The notes: generated by a model not told the origin, from the sequence alone. A DNA stretch of 64,000 nucleotides from JABDMH01 sp965223165 (GCA_965223165.1 CBDCVQ010000019.1:744001-808000); one strand, 5' to 3'; counted from the first letter of the stretch, positions 1 through 7,816 are shown. Numbers and translations are program-made.

Positions 1-1254
1 CAAAATGAGCCATGCGTTCATGTCCGCCGCCGCCGTAATTAGATTGGACTCGTACGTATTGGCCATCTCCGGCCCCAGGGCCTCCCTCAATGCACCTTTG
101 TAGGTCAAATCGCTGGTGTAGGTGGTGCCCAGTAGACCGGCCAGCTGATCTCGATCAATCTCCGGTGGCAGTTGAGCCACACTCTCTCGGTCAAGTGTGT
201 AGGTGGCCTGGCTAAACCCATAGGACAGCGCCAGCATGCAGATGGTAATGCCCGCGACGCCAAATATGAGAAGCGGCTTACGACCCCATTTGTCGACAAA
301 GAGAATAGCCAGGATGGTAAAAGCCAGATTGACCAGGCCAACCATAATTGCCTGAACAAAGGAGGCATCGGTGCCTATACCTGATTGCTCGAAGATCATC
401 GGCGCGTAGAAGAAAACGGAATTAATGCCGGTAATCTGCTGCAGGATAGCGACTACGATGCCGATAATCAGCACCAGTCGTAGCGCCGGCTTAAACAGCT
501 CTCCAATCAACTCCAATCCTTGGCTCTTGTCCTCGTCAAAACTGGCCTGTGCTGCGGCCAAGGCCTCTTTAGCCATCTCGGCACCATTGGCCTTGGTCAT
601 GATCTGCAAGGCCTCAGACGTGCGTCCCTTCATGATCAGCCAGCGGGGACTCTCCGGCACAAAGAAGAGTCCGATAAAGTACAGGACTGCCGGCATGGTC
701 TCCAGGCCCAGCATCCAGCGCCAGTTGTACGCATCAAACTTTAGTGCTTGGGCCCAGGCAGCGTCTGATTGGCCCAACTGCAGGATGAGATAGTTGGTGA
801 AGAACGCCACAGAGATGCCTATGACGATATTGAGCTGATTAAAGGAGACCATCCGTCCGCGCATGTCTGCCGGTGCGATCTCCGCGATATACATCGGGGC
901 GATGATCAATGATGCACCCACCCCCAGGCCACCGATCATACGGGCTACCACGAGCACTAGATAAGAGGGAGCCAGCGCCGATCCGATCGCTGAAACTGCA
1001 TATAGGATCGATGCATAGACCAGCACGCTTCTTCGTCCGATTCGATCGCTGAGCGGACCGGCAACCAGCATCGCCAGGGTGGCGCTGAGGGTCAGTGATG
1101 CCACCGCCCAACCCAGTTCCAATTTGGTCAGGACAAACTCTATCTCAATAAACTTATTGACACCAGATATGACGGAGGCATCAAATCCCATGAGAAATCC
1201 TCCCAGCGCCACGATGAGGGCGACGACAATCGTAAAACGGTTGTTTCGATCCAT
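1..1254 (-). CDS. MFS sugar porter, partial (C-terminus outside window)
   Basis: A proton-coupled sugar transporter of the inner membrane, sugar porter family of the major facilitator superfamily. The 418 visible codons begin MDRNNRFTIVVAL and hold about ten hydrophobic helices. Family signatures are present: GPLSDRIGRR at residues 66-75 in the loop between helices 2 and 3, PESPRWL at 200-206 ending helix 6, and QQITGIN in helix 7, which contributes to sugar binding in XylE-type porters. The frame stays open to base 1, so the last helices lie outside the window. A long extracellular insert appears in the last visible 60 residues, as is common in Bacteroidota members of about 520 residues. The start at 1254 gives the usual cytoplasmic N-terminus. 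The substrate (xylose, glucose or another sugar) cannot be told from the sequence. Confidence 0.92.
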   Translation of the reverse strand, partial: MDRNNRFTIVVALIVALGGFLMGFDASVISGVNKFIEIEFVLTKLELGWAVASLTLSATLAMLVAGPLSDRIGRRSVLVYASILYAVSAIGSALAPSYLVLVVARMIGGLGVGASLIIAPMYIAEIAPADMRGRMVSFNQLNIVIGISVAFFTNYLILQLGQSDAAWAQALKFDAYNWRWMLGLETMPAVLYFIGLFFVPESPRWLIMKGRTSEALQIMTKANGAEMAKEALAAAQASFDEDKSQGLELIGELFKPALRLVLIIGIVVAILQQITGINSVFFYAPMIFEQSGIGTDASFVQAIMVGLVNLAFTILAILFVDKWGRKPLLIFGVAGITICMLALSYGFSQATYTLDRESVAQLPPEIDRDQLAGLLGTTYTSDLTYKGALREALGPEMANTYESNLITAAADMNAWLIL

Positions 1255-1363
1255 AGCCGAAATAAGATAGGGAAGTTTGGGGGATTGCAAGGGCGTGGTC
1301 CCGGGATGGACCAGTTATGCGGACGCAGGAATCTGAACTACTCAATCATATTCCAAAAAATCA

Positions 1364-2110
1364 TCATTCCAGCAGGTAGTGGTCAACCCACCTCGGAATC
1401 TCGGAGTACTTGTACAGCACTTCACTACCCTGGTACACTTCGAGTATTAAATTTGCCTGATCCCCGGAATTATCAAAGACGAATGTTCTGTAGGTATATT
1501 GGACTGCATCCCTCAGCAAGTGAAGCGATCGATGATACCTGCTTTCGATTTTTGAAGGCTCTACCGCATGGCCTCCACCACGAACCCTTTGTCGGACTCG
1601 CTCCACATTGATCAGAGGTGACTCTGTCGCGACGAAATACAGATAATTCTTGTATCCTTCTTGCTGAGACTTCTTGAGAAAATCTACTTTCGACTCGTGA
1701 GACATCACCGTTTCAAACGTGAATTTCTTTCCCATTGCCATGAGCTTGTACCTGAGCAGATCAGCGATCAATGCCGCCTCATATGAATGAGTACTCCAAT
1801 CATGGATGTGAATCCTTGCGTTCTGCATTGTCAAGTCGATGTTCAAGCCTTCGCGTTTTGCCTTGGCTAGTAGAGTGTGACCCGATAAGAATGATCTGAA
1901 GTCCTTGGGTGCGAGAGCTCCAAGTCCAAAACTGGCTAGATCTAGGCTCCCTGTGGATCTCAATTGAATTTCGATTTGATCGGCATTTATGTAATGTCCG
2001 ATATCAAAACGGTTACCAATCTGATTTAGGATTGTAGACTTTCCAGATCCATTCGGACCGGCAAAGACACGTATCCGCCTACTTCTTTGAAAGCTTCGTT
2101 TTCGTTCCAA
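1364..2110 (-). CDS. Zeta-toxin-like ATPase/kinase
   Basis: A 248-residue P-loop protein of the zeta toxin family. These kinases phosphorylate UDP-N-acetylglucosamine or related small molecules, although many chromosomal members are uncharacterised. Walker A is GPNGSGKST (residues 18-26). NADQ follows with the putative catalytic Asp at 44, FETVMS lies at 132-137, and the Arg-rich RVRQRVRGGGHAV segment lies at 171-183, matching the phosphate-binding arginines of the family. The gene overlaps the 3' end of the small upstream gene by 32 bp, an arrangement typical of toxin-antitoxin pairs and suggesting translational coupling. A start a few codons later is possible because the first dozen residues are basic and poorly conserved. 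Toxicity is inferred from family and layout, not shown. Confidence 0.85.
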   Translation of the reverse strand: MERKRSFQRSRRIRVFAGPNGSGKSTILNQIGNRFDIGHYINADQIEIQLRSTGSLDLASFGLGALAPKDFRSFLSGHTLLAKAKREGLNIDLTMQNARIHIHDWSTHSYEAALIADLLRYKLMAMGKKFTFETVMSHESKVDFLKKSQQEGYKNYLYFVATESPLINVERVRQRVRGGGHAVEPSKIESRYHRSLHLLRDAVQYTYRTFVFDNSGDQANLILEVYQGSEVLYKYSEIPRWVDHYLLE

Positions 2111-2333
2111 CCAGGACCTTTCTTCGATTGTTCTCTACCCGACCGAGAGTCGTCTTTGCACCTGTGGCATCCACTTGTATGATGTCTTCCCCATCCAGGT
2201 AGGTAACAGGGATGCTCTCGTCCAGTGAGGAGGAAATTGCTTTTGCAGAGGATTCCTTTGCCACTTGATCAATTACGCTATGATGTTTACGAGTATCCTC
2301 AATGTAGGACAGATATTTTGCCTTCTTTGCCAT
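2079..2333 (-). CDS. Small protein upstream of zeta ATPase, putative antitoxin
   Basis: An 84-residue Lys-rich protein starting MAKKAKYLSY and ending KTKLSKK. The ORF extends further upstream, but the Met at 2333 is the natural start because the preceding 37 codons look random. It has no recognisable DNA-binding domain. It probably acts as the antitoxin or partner of the zeta-like ATPase because it precedes it, overlaps it by 32 bp and has the expected size. The role comes from context only. The alternative is a conserved Bacteroidota protein that accompanies these ATPases without neutralising them. Confidence 0.72.
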   Translation of the reverse strand: MAKKAKYLSYIEDTRKHHSVIDQVAKESSAKAISSSLDESIPVTYLDGEDIIQVDATGAKTTLGRVENNRRKVLVGTKTKLSKK

Positions 2334-2469
2334 ATGCAAATGTAACGTATTCCAAGCGGTGTTGGTTCTCCCTGAAATTGCCCGAGAGCTGGACGAGACG
2401 CGCGAAGTGCTAGGGCAGGGTAATACTTCGAAGGCTGACGGCATAGGTCAAACTACCCTCAAGATCATG

Positions 2470-2543
2470 CAAGCAGGACGAGAGACACCGGTCAAGACCT
2501 ACTAATAACCGTCAAGACCCTTAGCGCTAATGATACCGGGAGT
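2470..2543. repeat. Orphan partial copy of the ~115 bp repeat
   Basis: The stretch running through accggtcaagacctac and then cccttagcgctaatgatac matches the junction between two units of the tandem array at 4070-4825 with several mismatches. It lies 1.5 kb from the array and next to the group II intron remnant, so the repeat has been copied or separated from the array by rearrangement. Confidence 0.7.
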
Positions 2544-2577
2544 GGTAGAGTTTTGAATTAGATTATGGCCAGGATCT

Positions 2578-2600
2578 GCAACGAAGTACGCGCACCAAAG
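2578..2600. repeat. Short fragment of the inverted-repeat (MITE-like) element
   Basis: The 23 bases match, with about two or three differences, the internal part of the elements at 41204-41428 and 57196-57425 (the segment reading gcaacgaag...ggaccaaag there). It forms the apparent 3' exon of the group II intron remnant beside it, so the intron may have inserted into a copy of this element. Confidence 0.55.
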
Positions 2601-2960
2601 TGGAGTAGAGCGGGGAAGTAAATAGTCACTTCCCCACCCTCTCACAGAACGGTACGTGAGTTCTCTCGATTCATACCGCTCTTCAGGATTAGAATGCATT
2701 ACGGTGTAAGTCCCACTTTCCATGCTCAAATAAAAGTCGGACAGGTCCGATAGATAGCAACAAGATAGGCCCGGGCCTGGGACCAGCGGCACCCAATTCG
2801 CTTGTATTTATTCATCACCCACCGAATTAGCCTCACATTCAGCGCACAAAATACCGGCCGCATGCGGTAGAGACAAAAACGTCCGGAGTAGTAGATCCAA
2901 CCCCGGATTATGGCAGCCGTCTGGGCTGCAATAGCCGAAATAAGATTGGGATTAAGCGAT
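2601..2960 (-). mobile_element. Group II intron remnant: maturase C-terminus plus domains V and VI
   Basis: On the minus strand an open frame ending at 2725 reads IIRGWIYYSGRF and later RLIRWVMNKYKR. These are hallmarks of the maturase (GIIM) domain at the end of group II intron reverse transcriptases. About 45 bases further on, 2681-2646 has the length and fold of intron domain V, including an AGC triad, a GAGA loop and a closing strand; the upper stem has mutated. Domain VI follows as an 8-bp perfect stem, 2612-2619 with 2628-2635. The reverse transcriptase domain and the 5' half of the intron are missing, so this is a dead 3' remnant. It occupies most of the 660 bp gap between the antitoxin gene and the membrane protein gene. 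Confidence 0.82.
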
Positions 2961-2995
2961 GCAGGGCCGTGGATATTATAAGGATGCCACCATCA

Positions 2996-3391
2996 TCACG
3001 TGGTGGGAGCCTCGACAACAGACTCCTTTTCTGGTATCAAGTGCATTTTCTTAGCCTTGGACCTGAAACGGAACAACGTAAAGAGATTAAAAAAGTGCAT
3101 GAGACCAAGCACGATGATGATCAGCCCGATCTTTACACTTAGCATTTCAATGCTCTCTGGCAGCGACCGCACCGGCTGACTAATGATCAAATTCCAGAGG
3201 ACGTAGCCAAAATTGATCAGATAAAATCCAATGAGAAGCAGCTTGTTGATACTGTCGACCAGTTGCACATCCTGGTTGAAGATTTCCATCAGAAAGACGC
3301 GGCCATTGGTAAAGAGGGCTCTTCCGACCCAGATGGTCAATAACAGGGTGACAACGATGTAGATGACATAGGTGCCTGATAAGTAGTCCAT
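2996..3391 (-). CDS. Four-helix membrane protein next to GbsR regulator
   Basis: A 131-residue protein with four hydrophobic segments (about residues 8-25, 48-68, 85-100 and 104-120) and a charged C-terminal tail with a short basic KAKK stretch. I do not recognise a named family; small proteins of this kind often sit beside GbsR/MarR regulators in Bacteroidota. It lies 59 bp downstream of the GbsR-like gene on the same strand. Its own upstream palindrome (3410-3427) is almost identical to the one before the regulator gene, so both genes are probably controlled by the same regulator. It could be an envelope-stress or solute-related membrane protein; no function can be assigned. Confidence 0.8.
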   Translation of the reverse strand: MDYLSGTYVIYIVVTLLLTIWVGRALFTNGRVFLMEIFNQDVQLVDSINKLLLIGFYLINFGYVLWNLIISQPVRSLPESIEMLSVKIGLIIIVLGLMHFFNLFTLFRFRSKAKKMHLIPEKESVVEAPTT

Positions 3392-3409
3392 TCTTTATAA
3401 ATTTTGAAT

Positions 3410-3427
3410 TTTCAGAAATTTTTGAAA
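3410..3427 (-). promoter_or_regulatory. Putative GbsR/MarR operator before the membrane protein gene
   Basis: The 18-mer TTTCAGAAATTTTTGAAA is an inverted repeat, TTTCA-N8-TGAAA, ending 19 bp before the membrane-protein start codon. It differs at one position from the palindrome at 3987-4004 upstream of the regulator gene. Two near-identical palindromes in front of two adjacent genes are best explained as binding sites of the encoded regulator. Confidence 0.7.
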
Positions 3428-3450
3428 TATCATGGCAAAAAAAAAAGAGA

Positions 3451-3957
3451 TTATGCGAAAAGCTGAAGGACCCGTCCAAAAAACCAGTTAGCCTCCATAT
3501 TGATGAATTTGGTCAACACCTTGTTCGCTTGCTTGCCAAATTTGCTGAGTTCTTTCGTCATCTTTACAAACTCTCTTTGCTCCTTGCTCGTCCCGTCAAT
3601 CTTTGCGTTACGTACTTCGTTGAGCATGGCGAGCAGTGGTTCGAGTTCTCTCCGCCTTCGTTCCCTGGCCACCTGCGTAGATAGTTTCCAAACGTCCTTC
3701 TCCGAGTAGAAGTAGTCCTTCCGATCTCCCGGCTTGTAGTGCTTGTAGACAATGCCCCACTCCATCAATGCCTTGAGACTCATGCTGACATTTCCACGTG
3801 AGACGCCGAGGTCCTTGATGATATCGTCCGTGGACAGTGGAGCCTCGCTAATCATCAGGAGTGCGTGAATTTGGGCCATCGTTTTGTTCAATCCCCAAGC
3901 GCTCCCGAGCATTCCCCAGGAGTTTATGAACTTTCTTCTTGCTTCTTCAAATTCCAC
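3451..3957 (-). CDS. GbsR/MarR family transcriptional regulator
   Basis: A 168-residue winged-helix regulator. The N-terminal half carries the GbsR-type pattern: a helix with WGLNKTMAQIHALL, the recognition part DIIKDLGVSRGNVSMSLKAL (about residues 62-81), and a wing with YKPGDRKDYFYSE. The C-terminal half is helical and charged, suited to dimerisation. GbsR-type proteins repress transport or osmoprotectant genes in several bacteria. Here the likely targets are the gene itself and the downstream membrane protein gene, since near-identical palindromes precede both. The start at 3957 is supported by the operator and an AT-rich promoter region directly upstream. The ligand is unknown. Confidence 0.9.
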   Translation of the reverse strand: MEFEEARRKFINSWGMLGSAWGLNKTMAQIHALLMISEAPLSTDDIIKDLGVSRGNVSMSLKALMEWGIVYKHYKPGDRKDYFYSEKDVWKLSTQVARERRRRELEPLLAMLNEVRNAKIDGTSKEQREFVKMTKELSKFGKQANKVLTKFINMEANWFFGRVLQLFA

Positions 3958-3986
3958 GAGCCAAAGATAGTATATATTTTTGGAAG

Positions 3987-4004
3987 TTTCAGAAAATTTT
4001 GAAA
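3987..4004 (-). promoter_or_regulatory. Putative GbsR/MarR autoregulatory operator
   Basis: The 18-mer TTTCAGAAAATTTTGAAA is a near-perfect inverted repeat 30 bp upstream of the regulator start. It is one base different from the site at 3410-3427. Its position within an AT-rich promoter-like stretch suggests autorepression. Confidence 0.72.
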
Positions 4005-4069
4005 CTACATATTCTCGCTGCTCGCTTGGGTGAGTCGCAATGCAAGAATGGTATCCTACAACTCCTGGT

Positions 4070-4825
4070 ACCCCCCTGCGCTAACCGTTAATTGACCCTT
4101 AGTGCTAATTATACCGGGGATCTTGCTCTTCCGCACTCGATAAGATTTCGCCGTAGACAGACAAAGCCTCAAAAGACTACTCGGTAAAGACTTACGATTA
4201 ACCGTTAATTGACCCTTAGTGCTAATGATACCGGGGATCTTGCTCTTCCGCACTCGATAAGATTTCGCAGCAGACAGACAAGCCCCAAAGGACACCTCGG
4301 TGAAAACCTACGAATAACCGTTAATTGACCCTTAGTGCTAATGATACCGGGGATCTTGCCCTTCGGGATTCGACAAAATTTCGCCGTAGACAGACCAGGT
4401 CTCAAAGGACACGTCGACCAAAGACACCATGAATAACCGTTAATTGACCCTTAATGCCAATGACACCGGGGATCTTGCCCTTCCGTCCCTATACAATTTC
4501 GGGGTAGGCAGACAAGCCTCAAGAGACCCTCGGTAAAAACCTTCGAATAACCGTTAATTGACCCTTAGTCCCAATGATACCGGGAAACCGGCCCTTCCGC
4601 ACTCGCCAAAATTCGCAGCAACAGACCAGCCCCAAAAGACTCCTCGGTAAAGACCTACCAATAACCGTTAATTGACCCTTAGTCCCAATGATACCGGGAA
4701 GCAGGCCTTCCGCGCTCGACAATTTCGCAGCAACAGACCAGCCTCAAGAGACCCTCGGTAAAAACCTACCAATAACCGTTAATTGACCCTTAGTCCCAAT
4801 GATACCGGGGATCCTGCATCCCGCA
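4070..4825. repeat. Seven-copy tandem repeat, unit about 111-119 bp
   Basis: The core taaccgttaattgaccc begins at about 4082, 4198, 4315, 4434, 4548, 4662 and 4773, giving steps of 116, 117, 119, 114, 114 and 111 bp. Each unit continues with ccttagt...aatgataccggg, an internal ttccg...tcg...tttcgc part, and a segment with potential to form a GGTA...TACC hairpin. Units differ by substitutions and small indels, and the steps are not all multiples of three, so the short ORFs that appear are not genes. The array fills nearly all of the gap between the GbsR gene and the ABC operon. No spacer pattern like CRISPR is present. Confidence 0.9.
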
Positions 4826-4938
4826 ATGCATTCCTCTGGCACGACCCGATAAAGGGTAAGCCCTCTCCCCTCAGGGCTACAGATAATCCAGGAAGTTTTC
4901 GCGGCTGCTTGCATCCGTTCAAAAAAGTGACTATACTT

Positions 4939-4960
4939 GTGTTCTAGTTATCTAGTACAC
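4939..4960 (+). promoter_or_regulatory. Putative YtrA-type GntR operator
   Basis: GTGTTCTAG-TTAT-CTAGTACAC is an inverted repeat with 9-bp arms matching at 8 of 9 positions. It lies 12 bp before the start of the ABC ATPase gene and overlaps a TATACTTG sequence resembling the Bacteroidota -7 element. YtrA-subfamily GntR repressors bind palindromes of this kind, and one is encoded as the third gene of this operon. Confidence 0.68.
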
Positions 4961-4972
4961 CAATACTATCTT

Positions 4973-5818
4973 ATGATTAGATTTGATTCTGTCGACTTCG
5001 CCTTTGGTAAGCACGAGATCCTGAAGCAACTCGACTGGACCCTACATCCCGGCAAAGTTTATGGGCTGCTGGGCAGAAATGGCGCAGGCAAGACCACGCT
5101 TCTGCATTGCCTATGCGGTTTGCTACACCCTCAGGCAGGCTCCATCCGGGTTTGGGACCATCAGCCACAGCTGAGAAGTGTCTCTTTCAAGGCTGATATT
5201 TTTCTGGTGCCTGAATCCTTCTATCTACCCGATCTATCCATTCGTCAATTGCTCAAATTCTATGGCAAGGCCTACCCGAGATTTGATCGACAGCTATTTG
5301 ACAAACTCCTGGTCGACCTCGAATTGGTCAATCTACGACACTGGCGAAAACTAAGCTACGGCCAGAAGAAAAAGCTATTAATTGCCTTGGGCATTGCCGC
5401 ACAAACCTCCGTCCTCATACTCGATGAGCCTACCAACGGCCTGGACATACCGGCAAAGACTCAACTGAATCGAGCCCTTGCTCGCCTGCTGGAACGCAAG
5501 AAGATTATCATCATTAGCACGCACCACATTAAGGACGTCGAGCATCTATTGGACCACGTTTCGATTTTAGACGAAGGCCGGATCCGATGGGAGTCGTCCG
5601 TATCTCGGATAAGCACAGCCTTTTCATTTGTGTCCAGCTATGAGAAGCCAGCAAACTCCTTGTATAGCGAACCGATGCCCAATGGATTTTATTCCATCAT
5701 CCCAAACAATGACAAGAGCGAAGGCCGGGTCGATCTGGAATTACTCTACAAGGCATGTCACCAAAATCAAGCAGCATTTACTCATCGCACCAAAGCTTTA
5801 CACTATGAAATCAGTTAG
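4973..5818 (+). CDS. ABC transporter ATP-binding protein
   Basis: A 281-residue ABC ATPase that energises the membrane subunit encoded next. Walker A is GRNGAGKTT (residues 34-42), the signature is LSYGQ (127-131) with the following KKKL, and Walker B is VLILDEPT (147-154), followed by the H-loop in ISTHH. About 80 residues after the ATPase core have no recognisable domain. An upstream in-frame ATG at 4937 lies within the putative promoter and operator, so the start at 4973 (MIRFDSVDFAFG) is preferred because it fits the ABC fold. The stop overlaps the start of the permease gene (5805) by 14 bp. Together with the YtrA-type regulator this resembles exporter operons induced by cell-envelope stress; the substrate is unknown. 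Confidence 0.92.
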   Translation: MIRFDSVDFAFGKHEILKQLDWTLHPGKVYGLLGRNGAGKTTLLHCLCGLLHPQAGSIRVWDHQPQLRSVSFKADIFLVPESFYLPDLSIRQLLKFYGKAYPRFDRQLFDKLLVDLELVNLRHWRKLSYGQKKKLLIALGIAAQTSVLILDEPTNGLDIPAKTQLNRALARLLERKKIIIISTHHIKDVEHLLDHVSILDEGRIRWESSVSRISTAFSFVSSYEKPANSLYSEPMPNGFYSIIPNNDKSEGRVDLELLYKACHQNQAAFTHRTKALHYEIS

Positions 5819-6623
5819 TTGGTCGCGGACCTTGCAATGGCTGGCATTCCAATGGCACCTCAAGAAAATCAAATTGCTGTATTTCTGCTTGCTCACGGGC
5901 TCGCTGCTGGCTATCACCTATGCGACCATACTGACTTCTAGCCACTTAGCCTGGCCCAAGATATCCTTTAAGGATCAGTACGTGACTTTTGTATATGGAC
6001 TCATTGCCTTTGGTGTCCTCGTAGCCTATGAGCTTGGAAAAAGCTGGATCAAGGGGCCGGAAGGGATTTACAGGAATTTGCTTCCATTTTCTTTGGCCGA
6101 ACAGACTATTGGCCAACTACTGATCCTCATCCTTGGTGCTCCAATACTCTTCTGTCTCATCTTTTATCTCGTGACTGTTGCGTCACTCTGGGTTTCTAAT
6201 CATTTGATCGACTACACGGAATACATGTACTATGACCCTGACCGTATCAATGTCGTCCTGCCATTGTCACCTTTGCATCCAAAATTACAGATGCCACTGC
6301 TTGTTTATCAACTGATTGTCGCAATGTTTCTATTTGGCATGCTGACGATTCGAAGACTACCTTTTCTCATGACCGCAATTTCTGTGTTCCTGATTATGAG
6401 CAGCGTACCGATCCTTATGAGTGAGCTGCCTGGCCTTTTTCTCCCCGAAGGTTGGCGCGCTCATATGCTGGGAGATTGGTTTCTGCAGGGACCCAGGGGG
6501 TATTTCGCCGTGGTTGAGCTCGCCCCATTTTTTAAAATCATCCCCTATGTGCTGGCTCCCCTATGTGCAGTTGCCATCTATCTAGCCAGTTACTACCGGT
6601 CCCAGGAAGCACAAATCTGTTAG
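5805..6623 (+). CDS. ABC transporter permease-like membrane protein
   Basis: A 272-residue integral membrane protein with about six hydrophobic segments. The order is an N-terminal amphipathic stretch, then helices near residues 25-45, 63-80, 100-130, 160-180, 185-205 and 240-262. No family motif is clear, but its position between an ABC ATPase and a YtrA-type regulator, with translation overlap on the ATPase side and a 1-bp gap on the regulator side, identifies it as the membrane half of the transporter. The upstream part of the open frame overlaps the ATPase gene and is unlikely to be translated; MKSVSWSRT is the likely start. Confidence 0.82.
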   Translation: MKSVSWSRTLQWLAFQWHLKKIKLLYFCLLTGSLLAITYATILTSSHLAWPKISFKDQYVTFVYGLIAFGVLVAYELGKSWIKGPEGIYRNLLPFSLAEQTIGQLLILILGAPILFCLIFYLVTVASLWVSNHLIDYTEYMYYDPDRINVVLPLSPLHPKLQMPLLVYQLIVAMFLFGMLTIRRLPFLMTAISVFLIMSSVPILMSELPGLFLPEGWRAHMLGDWFLQGPRGYFAVVELAPFFKIIPYVLAPLCAVAIYLASYYRSQEAQIC

Positions 6624-6624
6624 C

Positions 6625-7005
6625 ATGAAATTCATCGATGGCAAGGCCATTTACCTGCAAATTGTAGATCTGATCTGCGAACAAATCATCCGCGGCGACT
6701 TCGAGTCAGGAGATAAAATCCACAGCGTGCGTGAATTTGCAGGCACCCTCGGCGTAAATCCCAACACCATCGTCCGCACCTACGAGAAATTGCAATCGCT
6801 GTCCATCCTCGAGAACAGACGAGGAAGGGGTTTATTCGTCACCGAGAAAGGACAACGTGCTGCCATGAAATACATGAAGGACAATTTTGTCCAGCTTGAA
6901 CTACCTAAACTATTTAGGACCATGCGTCTACTGGATTTTGATATTCAAACCCTCGAAGAACAATTTACCCATTACCTACAAGCACCTCTGCATCATGAAA
7001 GCTAG
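6625..7005 (+). CDS. GntR family regulator, YtrA subfamily
   Basis: A 126-residue regulator consisting of an N-terminal winged helix-turn-helix (about residues 10-75) and a short helical tail. IYLQIVDLICEQIIRG and VNPNTIVRTYEKL are typical of GntR proteins, and the short C-terminus without a ligand domain marks the YtrA subfamily. Such repressors control the ABC operon they belong to. The start is 1 bp after the permease stop, so the gene is cotranscribed. The palindrome at 4939-4960 is the expected target. Confidence 0.92.
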   Translation: MKFIDGKAIYLQIVDLICEQIIRGDFESGDKIHSVREFAGTLGVNPNTIVRTYEKLQSLSILENRRGRGLFVTEKGQRAAMKYMKDNFVQLELPKLFRTMRLLDFDIQTLEEQFTHYLQAPLHHES

Positions 7006-7726
7006 CTACAAAATCTTACTGAGCGTCCTGGTCACACCCCTGCTTTATGTTCTACTTATTAACGGCTTATTACGGCATCAATACGACAGGGGTAAAATCA
7101 AGAACGCAGAAATGCTGCATTTGGAAAGATATAGTCGCACTTCGCTCCCAGCAATCGCGGATCTGCATCTCAGCGGACACTCACCCATATCCGTTGTCTG
7201 TGATGGAGCGAATTACCTTGAGCTAGAAAAATTTGATGGACCATATCCAGTAAAATACGTCATTGAGGGCACTTCACTGACTGTCGAGAACACCCGTCGT
7301 CGTGTTAAGGGCATCCTAAAACTGCAAAATGTAATTATCCACGTCAGAAGCGGGACCAGACTCTGGCTAGATAACGCCAATGTAAATCTGGCTGCAGGCG
7401 ACTTGCCTCGGTCGGTGATGATACACGGAGATGACTCTCGTTTGAACTTTATTCATGAGGTACCTTCCACCCCCATCTGCAGTGGCCCTGTGCCACTGGG
7501 CTATACCAGCAAATCAGAATCCCAATGGAAAAATGTGACGCTTCTGGCGAAAGATTGCAAAGTCCGATTCGCAGAAAACACCATCATCGATACCTTAAGT
7601 GGTCAAGCACAAAATTCAGAAATAAACTGTGCCGCTGCGAATATCAACTTCTTTGATCTATCAGGTGACGATGATTCTGCCATCACGGTTTCTGGCAAAA
7701 ACGTAAAGTCATCAGAGGCACATTAG
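6995..7726 (+). CDS. Membrane-anchored protein with GIN/DUF2807-like repeats
   Basis: A 243-residue protein with one N-terminal membrane segment (about residues 6-24, KILLSVLVTPLLYVLLING) and a beta-rich exported domain. Patterns such as ADLHLSGHSPISVVCDGANYLELE and later short alternating strands with DNANVNLAAGD resemble the head-domain (GIN/DUF2807) beta-helix found in many Bacteroidota envelope proteins. This is a pattern impression without motif proof. The gene overlaps the GntR gene by 11 bp, so it is the last gene of the ABC operon and may be an accessory envelope sensor or substrate-binding factor. The start at 6995 gives the signal-like segment; earlier in-frame ATGs lie inside the GntR gene. 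Confidence 0.7.
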   Translation: MKASYKILLSVLVTPLLYVLLINGLLRHQYDRGKIKNAEMLHLERYSRTSLPAIADLHLSGHSPISVVCDGANYLELEKFDGPYPVKYVIEGTSLTVENTRRRVKGILKLQNVIIHVRSGTRLWLDNANVNLAAGDLPRSVMIHGDDSRLNFIHEVPSTPICSGPVPLGYTSKSESQWKNVTLLAKDCKVRFAENTIIDTLSGQAQNSEINCAAANINFFDLSGDDDSAITVSGKNVKSSEAH

Positions 7727-7816
7727 CCCTTGCGCAGCGCATTATAATCTCACCCATTCACCGACCTTGCCTTCGCAGGGATTGAGCTTTTCACATCTGT
7801 ACTGCTGTAGTCTGAC

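Noticed and set aside
4056..4722. ORFs reading PGIISTKGQLTV on the minus strand as a repeat protein
   Set aside because: They are translations of the ~115 bp repeat. Unit steps are not all multiples of three and units change frame, so no single protein is conserved.
4070..4825. Integron attC array or CRISPR array
   Set aside because: There are no cassette ORFs between units, no matching RYYYAAC/GTTRRRY ends at the boundaries, and no unique spacers of uniform length.
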